The notes under the pieces: model-generated
What the model was told of the DNA's origin: nothing
Seen by the model: the letters and a program-made list of their open reading frames with translations, nothing else
Database searches by the model: none
Assembly (NCBI RefSeq): GCF_002902405.1
Contig: NZ_PPQS01000014.1
Coordinates: 18,909-82,908 of the forward strand
Reading direction: 5' to 3'
Origin: Staphylococcus schweitzeri
Lineage (GTDB): Bacteria > Bacillota > Bacilli > Staphylococcales > Staphylococcaceae
DNA: 64,000 bases
Program-made: the position numbers and the translations under genes
Shown: positions 40,608 to 49,546 of the stretch, one piece after another
Layout of the letters: each line of letters begins with the position of its first letter
How positions within the stretch are numbered: the stretch's first letter is position 1

Positions 40608-41976
40608 AGCTTGGGGTGGCAGATTTGAGGCACAACCAGAAGAATGGGTAGATGACTTCAATGCTTCCATTACCTTTGACCAAACGCTTATTGAGCAAGA
40701 CATTGAAGGCAGTATAGCACATGCAACGATGCTTGCGAATCAAGGCATTATAAGCCAACAAGACAGCGAACAAATAATAAAAGGATTAAAGTCTATTCAA
40801 AATGATTATCATCAAGACCAAATTCAATTTAATGCATCATTGGAAGATATTCATTTAAATATTGAACATGAATTAATTAAACGTATCGGTGATACTGGTG
40901 GTAAATTGCATACTGGACGTAGTAGAAACGATCAAGTCGCTACAGACATGCATTTATATACTAAGAAACAAGTTCAAGAAATCATTATATTAATTAAGTC
41001 ATTACAAAATGTAATTGTAGAAATTGCTTCTAATAATATCGATACAATTATGCCAGGATACACTCATTTACAACGTGCACAACCCATTTCATTCGCACAT
41101 CATATCATGACTTATTTTTGGATGTTACAACGAGATCAACAACGATTTGACGATAGTTTAAAAAGGATAGATATCAATCCATTAGGTGCGGCAGCTTTAA
41201 GTGGTACCACATACCCTATCAATCGACATGAGACAACAGAATTATTAAATTTTGGTAGTCTATACGAAAACAGTTTAGATGCAGTCAGTGATAGAGATTA
41301 TATTATTGAAACATTGCATAATATTTCTTTAACAATGGTTCACTTATCACGTTTTGCAGAAGAAATTATTTTCTGGTCTACAGATGAGGCAAAATTTATT
41401 ACATTATCAGATGCTTTTTCAACTGGTTCATCTATCATGCCTCAGAAGAAAAATCCTGATATGGCCGAATTAATTAGAGGTAAAGTCGGACGAACAACTG
41501 GTCATTTAATGAGCATGCTTATGACTTTAAAAGGCTTACCTTTAGCATATAATAAAGATATGCAAGAAGATAAAGAAGGATTATTCGATGCAGTTCATAC
41601 AATTAAAGGTTCTTTACGCATCTTTGAGGGTATGATTGAAACGATGACGATTAATAAAGATCGACTAAATCAAACTGTTAAAGAAGATTTTTCAAACGCA
41701 ACTGAACTTGCAGATTATTTAGTGACTAAAAACATTCCATTTAGAACTGCGCATGAAATTGTTGGAAAAATCGTTTTAGAATGTATACAGCAAGGTCATT
41801 ATTTATTAGATGTGCCATTAGCAACATATCAACAACATCATTCAAGTATTGAAGTAGATATTTATGATTATTTACAACCTGAAAATTGTTTAAAACGTCG
41901 TCAAAGCTACGGTTCAACTGGTCAAGATGCTGTAAAACAGCAAATTGAGGTTGCGAAACAATTATTAAAAGATTAA
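40597..41976 (+). CDS. argH: Argininosuccinate lyase
   Basis: Splits argininosuccinate into arginine and fumarate. It has 459 residues from the ATG at 40597, with GGAGG eight bases upstream inside argG. The fumarase/aspartase superfamily signature [12 protein letters not shown] (about 277-288) is intact, as are the conserved [12 protein letters not shown] and YTHLQRAQP segments. Translation is coupled to argG by overlap. The operon ends at a hairpin terminator. Confidence 0.98.
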   Translation: MSNKAWGGRFEAQPEEWVDDFNASITFDQTLIEQDIEGSIAHATMLANQGIISQQDSEQIIKGLKSIQNDYHQDQIQFNASLEDIHLNIEHELIKRIGDTGGKLHTGRSRNDQVATDMHLYTKKQVQEIIILIKSLQNVIVEIASNNIDTIMPGYTHLQRAQPISFAHHIMTYFWMLQRDQQRFDDSLKRIDINPLGAAALSGTTYPINRHETTELLNFGSLYENSLDAVSDRDYIIETLHNISLTMVHLSRFAEEIIFWSTDEAKFITLSDAFSTGSSIMPQKKNPDMAELIRGKVGRTTGHLMSMLMTLKGLPLAYNKDMQEDKEGLFDAVHTIKGSLRIFEGMIETMTINKDRLNQTVKEDFSNATELADYLVTKNIPFRTAHEIVGKIVLECIQQGHYLLDVPLATYQQHHSSIEVDIYDYLQPENCLKRRQSYGSTGQDAVKQQIEVAKQLLKD

Positions 41977-41997
41977 TTACGGTTTTAAATATATTTA

Positions 41998-42034
41998 CTC
42001 ACTTTGTCATTTCAAATGGCAAGTGGGTATTTTT
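41998..42034 (+). terminator. Terminator after argGH
   Basis: A 12-bp stem with one bulged T and a G-T pair (about 42000-42012 with 42014-42025) is followed by TATTTTT. Confidence 0.75.
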
Positions 42035-42139
42035 CTGCATTGATATATAAATTGTGGATTATTTTTTAAAATACCTAAAATATTTGATAATTCTTTTAAA
42101 TTTATATTACAGTCATGTTATAAATTGTAAAATAAATGT

Positions 42140-42153
42140 GTAAAGCGTTTTCA
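42140..42153 (+). promoter_or_regulatory. cre-like site upstream of glpQ
   Basis: GTAAAGCGTTTTCA agrees with the catabolite-responsive element TGWAANCGNTNWCA at 12 of 14 positions, with both mismatches at the left end. It lies 65 bases before the glpQ start. CcpA control is inferred. Confidence 0.5.
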
Positions 42154-42217
42154 TAAAGAAAGTTTTATAGTATTTTTAAATTGTCTTACTAAAAATAGAG
42201 ATGAAAGGACAATGACT

Positions 42218-43147
42218 ATGACAAACTCTTCGAAAAGCTTCACTAAATTTATGGCTGCTTCTGCTGTTTTTACTATGGGATTTTTATCAGTACCTACTGC
42301 CGGTGCAGAACAAATGAATCATATCGCAAACAAGCCACAGGCAATAAAATGGCATACAAACCTAACGAATGAACGTTTCACAACAATAGCACATCGTGGA
42401 GCTAGTGGTTATGCACCTGAACATACCTTCCAATCATATGATAAGAGTCATAATGAATTAAAAGCTTCTTATATTGAAATTGACTTACAACGTACAAAGG
42501 ATGGTCACTTAGTTGCCATGCATGATGAAACTGTTAATCGAACGACTAACGGTCATGGTAGAGTTGAGGATTATACACTTGACGAATTAAAACAATTAGA
42601 TGCTGGTAGCTGGTTCAATAAAAAATATCCAAAATATGCAAAGGCAAGTTATAAAAATGCCAAAGTGCCAACCTTAGATGAAATTTTAGAACGTTATGGT
42701 CCAAATGCAAATTATTATATTGAAACAAAATCACCTGAAGTTTATCCAGGTATGGAAGAACAATTATTGGAATCATTGAAAAAACATCACCTTTTAAATA
42801 ACAATAAATTAAAAAAAGGACATGTCATGATTCAATCATTTTCTGATGCAAGTTTGAAGAAAATTCACAAACAAAATAAGCACGTACCACTTGTAAAATT
42901 AGTTGATAAAGGCGAACTGCAACAATTTAACGAACAACGTTTGAAAGAGATACATTCTTATGCTATTGGTATAGGTCCTGACTTTACTGATTTAAACGAA
43001 CAAAATACACATCATTTAAAAGATTTAGGATTTTTAGTACATCCATATACTGTAAATGAAAAAGCTGATATGCAACGTTTAAATGGATATGGTGTTGATG
43101 GCGTGTTTACAAATTTTGCCGACAAATATAATGAAGTTATTAAATAG
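42218..43147 (+). CDS. glpQ: Secreted glycerophosphodiester phosphodiesterase GlpQ
   Basis: Hydrolyses glycerophosphodiesters to glycerol-3-phosphate outside the cell, allowing phospholipid head groups to be used. I chose the second ATG (42218, 309 residues), nine bases after AAAGG. The Sec signal peptide runs to about AGA (residue 30). The GDPD TIM-barrel motifs are intact: HRGASGYAPEHT, EIDLQRTKDG with HDETVNRTT, and YIETKSP. A cre-like site precedes it. It is monocistronic and ends at a bidirectional terminator. Confidence 0.96.
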   Translation: MTNSSKSFTKFMAASAVFTMGFLSVPTAGAEQMNHIANKPQAIKWHTNLTNERFTTIAHRGASGYAPEHTFQSYDKSHNELKASYIEIDLQRTKDGHLVAMHDETVNRTTNGHGRVEDYTLDELKQLDAGSWFNKKYPKYAKASYKNAKVPTLDEILERYGPNANYYIETKSPEVYPGMEEQLLESLKKHHLLNNNKLKKGHVMIQSFSDASLKKIHKQNKHVPLVKLVDKGELQQFNEQRLKEIHSYAIGIGPDFTDLNEQNTHHLKDLGFLVHPYTVNEKADMQRLNGYGVDGVFTNFADKYNEVIK

Positions 43148-43212
43148 CACTATTTATATTCAACTAGATATTTAGAATATAAGTCTAGACAAGTTTTTAG
43201 GTATTATTACTG

Positions 43213-43262
43213 AAAAAAGCAGTAAGTTTATTTTCCTAAAGAAAATAACTTACTGCTTTTTT
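43213..43262. terminator. Bidirectional terminator between glpQ and gudB
   Basis: A 16-bp stem with one bulged base (from 43219 to 43256), flanked by AAAAAA on the left and TTTTTT on the right, between convergent genes. Confidence 0.92.
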
Positions 43263-43287
43263 AGAATTCATATTTCAAAGTAAGTAT

Positions 43288-44532
43288 TTATGCCCAGCCA
43301 CGATATCTTGCCGCTTCTGCTGTACGCTTAATACCTATAATATATGCTGCCAGCCTCATATCAATTTTTCTATTTTGAGATAACTCGTAAATTGTGTCGA
43401 ATGCAGCCTCTAGTTTTTCACGTAATTTTTCGTTAACTTCTTCTTCTGACCAGTAATAACCTTGGTTATTTTGTACCCATTCGAAGTAAGAAACTGTCAC
43501 ACCACCAGCACTCGCCAATACATCAGGAACTAGTAAAATGCCACGTTCCGTTAAAATACGTGTCGCTTCTGGTGTTGTAGGACCATTAGCTGCCTCAACA
43601 ACGATAGTCGCTTTGATATCATGCGCATTATCTTCAGTAATTTGGTTTGAAATAGCTGCTGGTACTAAAATGTCACAATCTAATTCAAACAATTCTTTAT
43701 TTGATATTGTTTCTTCAAACAGATTTGTTACTGTACCAAAACTATCACGACGATCTAATAAATAATCTATGTCTAAACCGTTTGGATCGTGTAATGCACC
43801 ATATGCATCAGAGATACCTACAATTTTTGCACCTAAATCATATAAGAATTTAGCTAAGAAACTTCCGGCATTACCGAAACCTTGAATAACAACCTTTGCA
43901 CCTTCAATTTGCATATTACGACGCTTTGCAGCTTGTTCAATCGCAATAACTACACCCAGTGCTGTAGATCTATCACGTCCATGAGAACCACCCAATACAA
44001 TTGGTTTACCTGTGATGAAACCTGGAGAATTAAATTTATCTAGTGCACTATATTCGTCCATCATCCAAGCCATAATTTGTGAGTTTGTAAATACATCTGG
44101 CGCTGGAATATCTTTATTCGGACCAACGAATTGTGAAATTGCTCTAACATATCCGCGTGATAAACGTTCAACTTCATGAATGCTCATTTGACGTGGATCA
44201 CAAACAATTCCACCTTTACCACCACCATATGGTAAGTTTACAATGCCACATTTCAAAGTCATCCACATTGATAATGCTTTTACTTCTTCTTCATCTACGT
44301 CCGGGTGGAAACGTACACCACCTTTTGTTGGTCCGACAGCATCATTATGTTGTGCACGGTAACCAGTGAATGTTTTAACTGTGCCATCATCCATACGAAC
44401 TGGAATACGTACTTGCAACATTCTTAATGGTTCTTTAATCAAATCATACATACCTTCGTCAAATCCCAATTTATGCAATGCTTCTTTAATAATTCCTTGA
44501 GTAGAAGTTACTAAATTATTGTTCTCAGTCAT
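43288..44532 (-). CDS. gudB: NAD-dependent glutamate dehydrogenase
   Basis: Converts glutamate to 2-oxoglutarate and ammonia, feeding amino acid carbon into the TCA cycle. It has 414 residues from the ATG at 44532. The catalytic lysine region GGGKGGI (about 102-108), PAPDVFTN and the NAD-binding VIQGFGNAGS loop are intact. AAAAGGATC precedes the start. It follows rocD after 108 bases but has its own TACAAT -10 and a cre-like site over the start of transcription. Also named gluD. Confidence 0.97.
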   Translation of the reverse strand: MTENNNLVTSTQGIIKEALHKLGFDEGMYDLIKEPLRMLQVRIPVRMDDGTVKTFTGYRAQHNDAVGPTKGGVRFHPDVDEEEVKALSMWMTLKCGIVNLPYGGGKGGIVCDPRQMSIHEVERLSRGYVRAISQFVGPNKDIPAPDVFTNSQIMAWMMDEYSALDKFNSPGFITGKPIVLGGSHGRDRSTALGVVIAIEQAAKRRNMQIEGAKVVIQGFGNAGSFLAKFLYDLGAKIVGISDAYGALHDPNGLDIDYLLDRRDSFGTVTNLFEETISNKELFELDCDILVPAAISNQITEDNAHDIKATIVVEAANGPTTPEATRILTERGILLVPDVLASAGGVTVSYFEWVQNNQGYYWSEEEVNEKLREKLEAAFDTIYELSQNRKIDMRLAAYIIGIKRTAEAARYRGWA

Positions 44533-44559
44533 GATCCTTTTCGCCTCTTCTTTACCTAA

Positions 44560-44573
44560 TGATTTCGCTTTCA
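44560..44573 (-). promoter_or_regulatory. cre-like CcpA site at gudB
   Basis: On the minus strand TGAAAGCGAAATCA matches the cre consensus TGWAANCGNTNWCA at 13 of 14 positions. It begins six bases downstream of the TACAAT -10 (44579-44584), so it covers the likely start site. It fits CcpA repression of glutamate catabolism in glucose. Confidence 0.7.
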
Positions 44574-44578
44574 AACAT

Positions 44579-44584
44579 ATTGTA
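44579..44584 (-). promoter_or_regulatory. -10 element of a gudB promoter
   Basis: On the minus strand TACAAT has no strong -35 but suitable spacing to the gudB start. It would allow gudB to be transcribed apart from rocD. Confidence 0.45.
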
Positions 44585-44640
44585 ACATAACGTATTTCTT
44601 TTTAAAGCCCTTACAAACTGATTGTTACAACTTTTTGACA

Positions 44641-45831
44641 TTATTGAAATACATGTCTAATTTTTTCAAGTGCAAGGTCCAATTCTTCTTTGGTAATAAT
44701 TAATGGTGGTGCAAAACGAATAACCGTATCATGTGTTTCTTTACATAATAAACCTTCTTCTTTTAAAGCTTCACAATATGGTCTAGCACTTTCATTCAGT
44801 TCAACACCAATGAATAATCCACGTCCACGAACTTCTTTAATAGATGGATGATCAATTTGTTTTAATTGTTCTTTAAAATATTCTCCTAATTCTAAAGAGC
44901 GTCCTGGTAAATCTTCATCAACAATAACATCCAATGCAGCAATAGATGCAGCACAAGCAAGTGGGTTACCACCAAATGTAGACCCATGTGAACCTGGAGT
45001 AAATACATCTAATACTTCTTTATCAGCTAATACAACTGATATTGGGAATACTCCACCACCTAGTGCTTTACCTAAAATGTATACATCTGGTTTCACATTA
45101 TCCCAATCCGTAGCAAACAATTTTCCTGAACGTCCTAATCCTGCTTGAATTTCATCAGCAATAAATAATACATTATGTTCATCACATAATTCTCTTATTG
45201 CTTTTAAATAACCTTCTGGTGGAATATTAATACCTGCCTCACCTTGAATCGGCTCAACTAAAATCGCTGCAGTATTTTCATTTATTGCTGCCTTCAATGC
45301 ATCTACATCACCAAAATCTACTTTTCTAAATCCATCTAACAACGGACCATATCCACGTTGATATTCTGCTTCAGATGATAACGATACTGGTGCCATCGTA
45401 CGACCATGGAAATTACCATTAAACGCAATAATTTCTGCTTTATTTGGTTCAATACCCTTCACATCATATGCCCAGCGACGTGCTGCTTTTAAAGCTGTTT
45501 CTACTGCTTCAGCCCCTGTATTCATAGGTAATGCTTTATCTTTACCTGCTAATTTACAAATTTTTTCGTACCATTCACCTAAATTATCACTGTGAAAAGC
45601 ACGTGAAACTAAAGTAACTTTATCAGCTTGATCTTTTAATGCTTGAATAATTTTCGGATGTCTATGACCTTGGTTAACAGCAGAATATGCAGATAACATA
45701 TCCATATATTTATTGCCTTCAGGATCTTTAACCCATACCCCTTCAGCTTCTGAAATGACAATTGGCAATGGTAAATAATTATGTGCCCCGTAATGATTTG
45801 TTAACTCAATAATTTTTTCAGATTTAGTCAT
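44641..45831 (-). CDS. rocD: Ornithine aminotransferase
   Basis: Pyridoxal-phosphate enzyme that converts ornithine and 2-oxoglutarate to glutamate semialdehyde and glutamate. It has 396 residues from the ATG at 45831, the second of two adjacent ATGs, better spaced from GGGGAG. Class III aminotransferase features: [17 protein letters not shown], the [11 protein letters not shown] loop and PLP-binding lysine in [13 protein letters not shown] (about residue 255). It lies just upstream of gudB, so ornithine nitrogen and carbon flow to 2-oxoglutarate. It is the rocD2-type copy of S. aureus. Confidence 0.96.
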   Translation of the reverse strand: MTKSEKIIELTNHYGAHNYLPLPIVISEAEGVWVKDPEGNKYMDMLSAYSAVNQGHRHPKIIQALKDQADKVTLVSRAFHSDNLGEWYEKICKLAGKDKALPMNTGAEAVETALKAARRWAYDVKGIEPNKAEIIAFNGNFHGRTMAPVSLSSEAEYQRGYGPLLDGFRKVDFGDVDALKAAINENTAAILVEPIQGEAGINIPPEGYLKAIRELCDEHNVLFIADEIQAGLGRSGKLFATDWDNVKPDVYILGKALGGGVFPISVVLADKEVLDVFTPGSHGSTFGGNPLACAASIAALDVIVDEDLPGRSLELGEYFKEQLKQIDHPSIKEVRGRGLFIGVELNESARPYCEALKEEGLLCKETHDTVIRFAPPLIITKEELDLALEKIRHVFQ

Positions 45832-45966
45832 CATATCTCCCCTTTTCATCATTTATAACTATTATACATGAAACATTATCCAAATAATTACATTAGTTTT
45901 CAAAGCAGATACTTTTTCACCATAAAAGATGAATCAATAACTAAATTTCATTAAATTTGTCTTTTT

Positions 45967-45980
45967 TGAAAACCCTTACA
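45967..45980 (-). promoter_or_regulatory. cre-like site upstream of rocD
   Basis: On the minus strand TGTAAGGGTTTTCA matches the cre consensus at 13 of 14 positions, missing the C of the central CG. It lies about 100 bases upstream of the visible -10, so repression from here would need another promoter or looping. Confidence 0.45.
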
Positions 45981-46084
45981 TTAATAATGACATAATTACT
46001 TAAGCTATTACAAGCAAAAGAATTGATAATTTTACACTTAGTCAAAAGTATAATTTCTTATGTTAATTTTAATTAATAAAAATT

Positions 46085-46125
46085 AAAAACCACTAACATA
46101 TTGCATGCACAATTGTATTAGTGGT
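46085..46125 (-). terminator. Terminator after the flavin oxidoreductase gene
   Basis: An 8-bp ACCACTAA/TTAGTGGT stem (46089-46096 with 46118-46125). On the minus strand it is followed by TTTTAATTTTT. Confidence 0.75.
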
Positions 46126-46138
46126 AAGTTTGAAAAGC

Positions 46139-47266
46139 TTATTTACCTTTATGTGGTAATGGGTAAAACCCTTGATTAAATTGATTCCATAAGTTAGGCG
46201 TCAAATGATGTTTATCTTCTCTTTCTGGATCAAAATAATTTATAATTTCATCTTCGCGTCCATCTTTAATTTTCTCAATAAATTGATAATCTAAAAGTAA
46301 TTCACGACCAATTGCTACTAATTCTACACCAACATCTTCAACTGCATCTAAAGCTTCATCAGCAGTGAAAATAGACCCAATGCCAATAAGAGGCATACGC
46401 CCATTTATCCATTTATGAATTAGTGGTAACCTTTCTTGGCCAGCATATTTTCCTTCACGTGTTGTCGCATGAGTATCCATCATCGATACATGAATATAGT
46501 CAATAGGCATTTGGCTAATTGTTGTAACTAACTCTTCAGTAATTTCCATTGTAATACCTGGGGATTCCGCTTCTTCTGGAGACAACCTATATCCAACAAT
46601 AAAGTCTTTATTACCATATTGTTCCTTCGCTTTAAGTACTTCTTCAATAACTGCGACCGGAAATTTATATTGGTTCGCCCAGACATCGTTTCTTCTATTG
46701 TAATATGGGGATACAAATTGATGAATTAAGTAGTGATTTGCACCATGAATTTCAACGCCATCAAATCCAGCTTCAATTGCTCGTCGTGTTGCCTCGCCAA
46801 AATCTTTTATCGTTTGTTCAATTTCTTGAGCTGTCATTTCTCTTGCACTATGCTCATGTTTTTGCCCAAAACTTTTTAAAGAAATCGGACTTGGCGCAAT
46901 CACATCTCCAGCTGGTGTTAATTCTGGTAATGCTTGTGCGCCACCATGATGAATTTGAACTAATGCTTTAGCTCCGTTTTTCTTCATGACTTTTGCTAAT
47001 TGTTTTAATCCACCAATATCACTGTCATGTGCAATTGATGGCTGCCCTGGAAATGCCTTTCCTACATCACTAACATTACTTGCTGCATTTATAGATAGAC
47101 CAACGTCTTGTGAACGTTTTTCAATATAAGGAAGTTCTACATCTGAAATTGTACCGTCATCATTTGAAGAAATGTGTGTTAAAGGGGCTAACACAAAACG
47201 ATTTCTTAACACTACGCCATTTGGTAATTCTACTTTGTCAAACAATGATTCATATTTACTTTTCAT
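46139..47266 (-). CDS. NADH:flavin oxidoreductase, old yellow enzyme family
   Basis: A 375-residue FMN-binding TIM barrel. Family markers: NRFVLAPLTH near the N-terminus, VQIHHGG (about 100-106), the catalytic pair in DGVEIHGANHYLIHQFVSPYYNRR (about 170-193), and the phosphate-binding GIGSIFTADEALD with AIGRELLLD near the C-terminus. It belongs to the ene-reductase group; the natural substrate is unknown. GGAGG precedes the ATG. It is monocistronic with its own promoter and terminator. Confidence 0.92.
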   Translation of the reverse strand: MKSKYESLFDKVELPNGVVLRNRFVLAPLTHISSNDDGTISDVELPYIEKRSQDVGLSINAASNVSDVGKAFPGQPSIAHDSDIGGLKQLAKVMKKNGAKALVQIHHGGAQALPELTPAGDVIAPSPISLKSFGQKHEHSAREMTAQEIEQTIKDFGEATRRAIEAGFDGVEIHGANHYLIHQFVSPYYNRRNDVWANQYKFPVAVIEEVLKAKEQYGNKDFIVGYRLSPEEAESPGITMEITEELVTTISQMPIDYIHVSMMDTHATTREGKYAGQERLPLIHKWINGRMPLIGIGSIFTADEALDAVEDVGVELVAIGRELLLDYQFIEKIKDGREDEIINYFDPEREDKHHLTPNLWNQFNQGFYPLPHKGK

Positions 47267-47297
47267 TACTTAATTCCTCCTTAAAAATATTGAATTG

Positions 47298-47327
47298 ACT
47301 ATAACATGATTTTTTATCGTTCACCAA
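47298..47327 (-). promoter_or_regulatory. Probable promoter of the flavin oxidoreductase gene
   Basis: On the minus strand an extended -10 TGTTATAGT (hexamer 47298-47303) and TTGGTG (47322-47327) have spacing 18. Confidence 0.5.
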
Positions 47328-47500
47328 TTATCTGTTTATAAATTGAAACATAAAATTATTATTCTTTTAATTATCATGCTCATTTTTAAAATCTGTTAAA
47401 ACATTAAAATTACACTCATTTTTAGGCAACAATTTTGGTACTCACTTGTTAGTATATAAAATCACATTTTATCAATATAATTATTTTTAGTATATGCAAC

Positions 47501-47542
47501 AAAAAAGACTAGTACCTATTTAAAAACAATAGATACTAATCT
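47501..47542 (-). terminator. Terminator after the S1-domain gene
   Basis: A 14-bp stem with two G-T pairs (47506-47519 with 47529-47542). On the minus strand it is followed by TTTTTTG. The rest of the gap 47267-47610 holds the flavoprotein promoter and nothing else clear. Confidence 0.82.
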
Positions 47543-47610
47543 TATTCATTAGTCATAGAAACTTTCATTTCAGACCCTTTGTATGATTGCGGTACGATTT
47601 ATCTGTTCAT

Positions 47611-47988
47611 TTAGTCGTTTCGAATTGATCGCTTTGACTGTTTAATCCAGATTGGTAAGCGTTCTTTAAGTGTTTGAAACCCATATTTTTCTGTTTCTCT
47701 GATTTCATCTAATACTGATTGTTTTTCCTTCTTACGCTCATAATTTTTGAAGTAATCATTATCTTTTAATGATAGATTGAGCTTTCCTTCATCATCTATA
47801 GACAAAATTTTAGCTTTAACAATTTGGCCTTCTGATAGAAATTTCTTCAAATTATGAACGTAGTCATCCATAATTTCTGATATATGAATCAGTCCTTCAG
47901 TATGATTAGGGGTCTCAACAAACGCACCATAAGGTTGAATACCAGTTACACGCACCTTGATATGTTGGCCAATTTTGTAGTTATTCAA
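47611..47988 (-). CDS. S1 RNA-binding domain protein (GSP13/YugI-like)
   Basis: A 125-residue protein. An S1 domain covers residues about 5-74 (KVRVTGIQPYGAFVETPNHTEGLIHISE), followed by a charged tail. It resembles general stress protein 13 of Bacillus (YugI) and the CvfD-type ribosome-associated regulators of other Gram-positive bacteria. It probably binds RNA or ribosomes; no catalytic domain is present. The start codon is TTG at 47988, eight bases after AAGGGG. It is monocistronic with a terminator. Confidence 0.9.
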   Translation of the reverse strand: MNNYKIGQHIKVRVTGIQPYGAFVETPNHTEGLIHISEIMDDYVHNLKKFLSEGQIVKAKILSIDDEGKLNLSLKDNDYFKNYERKKEKQSVLDEIRETEKYGFQTLKERLPIWIKQSKRSIRND

Positions 47989-48375
47989 CTTAATAACCCC
48001 TTATTTCGTTTACTTAACACTATTATCATAGCATAAATAGAAATGGTGGACTAATTAAAACATCAAATCATTCGAATATTATTTTATAAATGAATTAGAT
48101 ATCAGCTTTCTTGTAATTAAAAATCAAATAAAAATAAATTTAAAGGGCGTATTCAACGGTTGTACTTTTAAAAATAAAACTATAACTTAAAATAAAAAGT
48201 AACCTCTATATCTCATCATCCAAGCAGATTTATATTAGACGTCTATGCTTGGTTAGATAAATTTTCGAGGTTACTTTATATGTTAGCTTATAAATTTTGA
48301 TTGATTATTATTAATTCGGTTGTAATATTTTAATATAAACAGAAAACACAAATACTTTATTGTTGAATCATCGTA
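47989..48375. other. Gap between the S1-domain gene and ppiB
   Basis: About 390 bases holding the promoter region of the S1-domain gene and a long two-part hairpin (48196-48277), probably the ppiB terminator. No coding potential is seen. Confidence 0.55.
48196..48277 (-). terminator. Long hairpin, likely terminator after ppiB
   Basis: A perfect 11-bp outer stem (48196-48206 with 48267-48277) and an inner 7-bp CCAAGCA/TGCTTGG stem carry a loop containing the palindrome TAGACGTCTA (48236-48245). On the minus strand the outer stem is followed by TTATTTT. It is much larger than the other terminators here. Confidence 0.6.
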
Positions 48376-48969
48376 TTATTCTTCAACATCGATTGATTCA
48401 ATTACAACATCATGAAGTGGTTTGTCTTGTGGTCCCACTTTTGTATTTGCAATATCTTCAAGTGTCGTTTCTCCATCTATTAATTGCCCAAACACTGTAT
48501 GTTTTTGATCCAACCATGGTGTACCACCATTTTCACCATATGCATCAACAATTGGTTGTGGCCATCCGCCATCAGCAAGCTGACTTAACATATTTTGTGG
48601 TACTTCTTTCATTTGTACTATGAAAAACTGTGAACCATTTGTATTTGGACCTGAATTCGCCATTGATAATGCACCGTATAAATTAAATGCATTTAATGAA
48701 AATTCATCTTCAAATGAACCACCATAGATACTTTCACCACCCATACCTGTAGCAGTTGGGTCGCCCCCTTGAATCATAAAGTCATTAATGACACGATGGA
48801 AAGTTATACCATCATAATAACCATTTTTAGCATGCGTCACAAAATTTTCAACTGTTTTTGGTGCAATATTTGGAAAGAGTTTAAAAGTCATGTCACCTTT
48901 ATTTGTGTGCATTACAACTTTGATTTCACCTTGTTGTACTTCTTTGTTTAACTGTGGATAGTTAGTCAT
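48376..48969 (-). CDS. ppiB: Peptidyl-prolyl cis-trans isomerase, cyclophilin type
   Basis: Speeds proline isomerisation in protein folding. It has 197 residues with no signal peptide, so cytoplasmic. Cyclophilin signatures: [16 protein letters not shown] (catalytic arginine in HRV), [19 protein letters not shown] and the C-terminal [10 protein letters not shown]. The ATG at 48969 follows TGGAG. It is divergent from the kapB homologue. Confidence 0.95.
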   Translation of the reverse strand: MTNYPQLNKEVQQGEIKVVMHTNKGDMTFKLFPNIAPKTVENFVTHAKNGYYDGITFHRVINDFMIQGGDPTATGMGGESIYGGSFEDEFSLNAFNLYGALSMANSGPNTNGSQFFIVQMKEVPQNMLSQLADGGWPQPIVDAYGENGGTPWLDQKHTVFGQLIDGETTLEDIANTKVGPQDKPLHDVVIESIDVEE

Positions 48970-49032
48970 TTATATTCTCCATTCATGTTATGATACATAT
49001 ATATTAACATACTTTTAAGGGAGGAAAATAGC

Positions 49033-49416
49033 ATGAAGCTGTATCGATTTTCACACAAAACAGGCAGTTATGGTGTCACAATAATTGAAGAAAACGGAGA
49101 CGATGTTCTTGTTAAAGTTGAACAAGTTATTAAACATCCAAAACAAGGTGATTTACATAATCCTACTGAAACTGAAGGTGTATTCTTCCATGAACGTAAA
49201 GCATTAAGTCATTTTGAAAAACGCTTTACTAAACGATCACAATTAAGAGATTTTAATGTTGAAAAATTACGTTACGAAGATTCACTTCAACAAGCAATTA
49301 CAAATTTAGAATCTAAATTAAAAGCGCAACAAACAAAACATGCTGAAATGTCATTAGCAAGTTTAGCACGTCTAAAAGAAGATTATTCCCTTCAATATAA
49401 AGAAAATTTTAAATAA
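49033..49416 (+). CDS. kapB: KapB-family protein
   Basis: A 127-residue soluble protein. The N-terminal KapB-like beta-domain (about 1-75) includes KTGSYGVTIIEENGDDVLVKVEQVIKHPKQGDLHNP, followed by a helical, glutamine- and lysine-rich tail. In Bacillus, KapB supports the KinB branch of the sporulation phosphorelay. Staphylococci do not sporulate, so its role here must differ. GGGAGG precedes the ATG. The mnh operon starts 130 bases downstream with its own promoter. Confidence 0.85.
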   Translation: MKLYRFSHKTGSYGVTIIEENGDDVLVKVEQVIKHPKQGDLHNPTETEGVFFHERKALSHFEKRFTKRSQLRDFNVEKLRYEDSLQQAITNLESKLKAQQTKHAEMSLASLARLKEDYSLQYKENFK

Positions 49417-49481
49417 AAATTGACGCGTTTCTTCTTATTTAAATACTTCTGAAAATAAAGCGTAACAAGGAGAGCGGACGT

Positions 49482-49510
49482 TTTTCAGATGTATATCAAT
49501 CATGTATAAT
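49482..49510 (+). promoter_or_regulatory. Sigma-A promoter of mnhA-G
   Basis: TTTTCA (49482-49487) and TATAAT (49505-49510) have spacing 17, 37 bases before the mnhA start. Confidence 0.65.
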
Positions 49511-49546
49511 GAATAACATAAATATTTTTTAAAGGAGGACAACATA

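Larger units (their letters stand above)
45832..46138. other. Gap upstream of rocD
   Basis: About 300 AT-rich bases with a minus-strand TATAAT at 45861-45866 (rocD promoter), a cre-like site at 45967-45980, and the terminator of the flavoprotein gene at 46085-46125. Confidence 0.55.
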
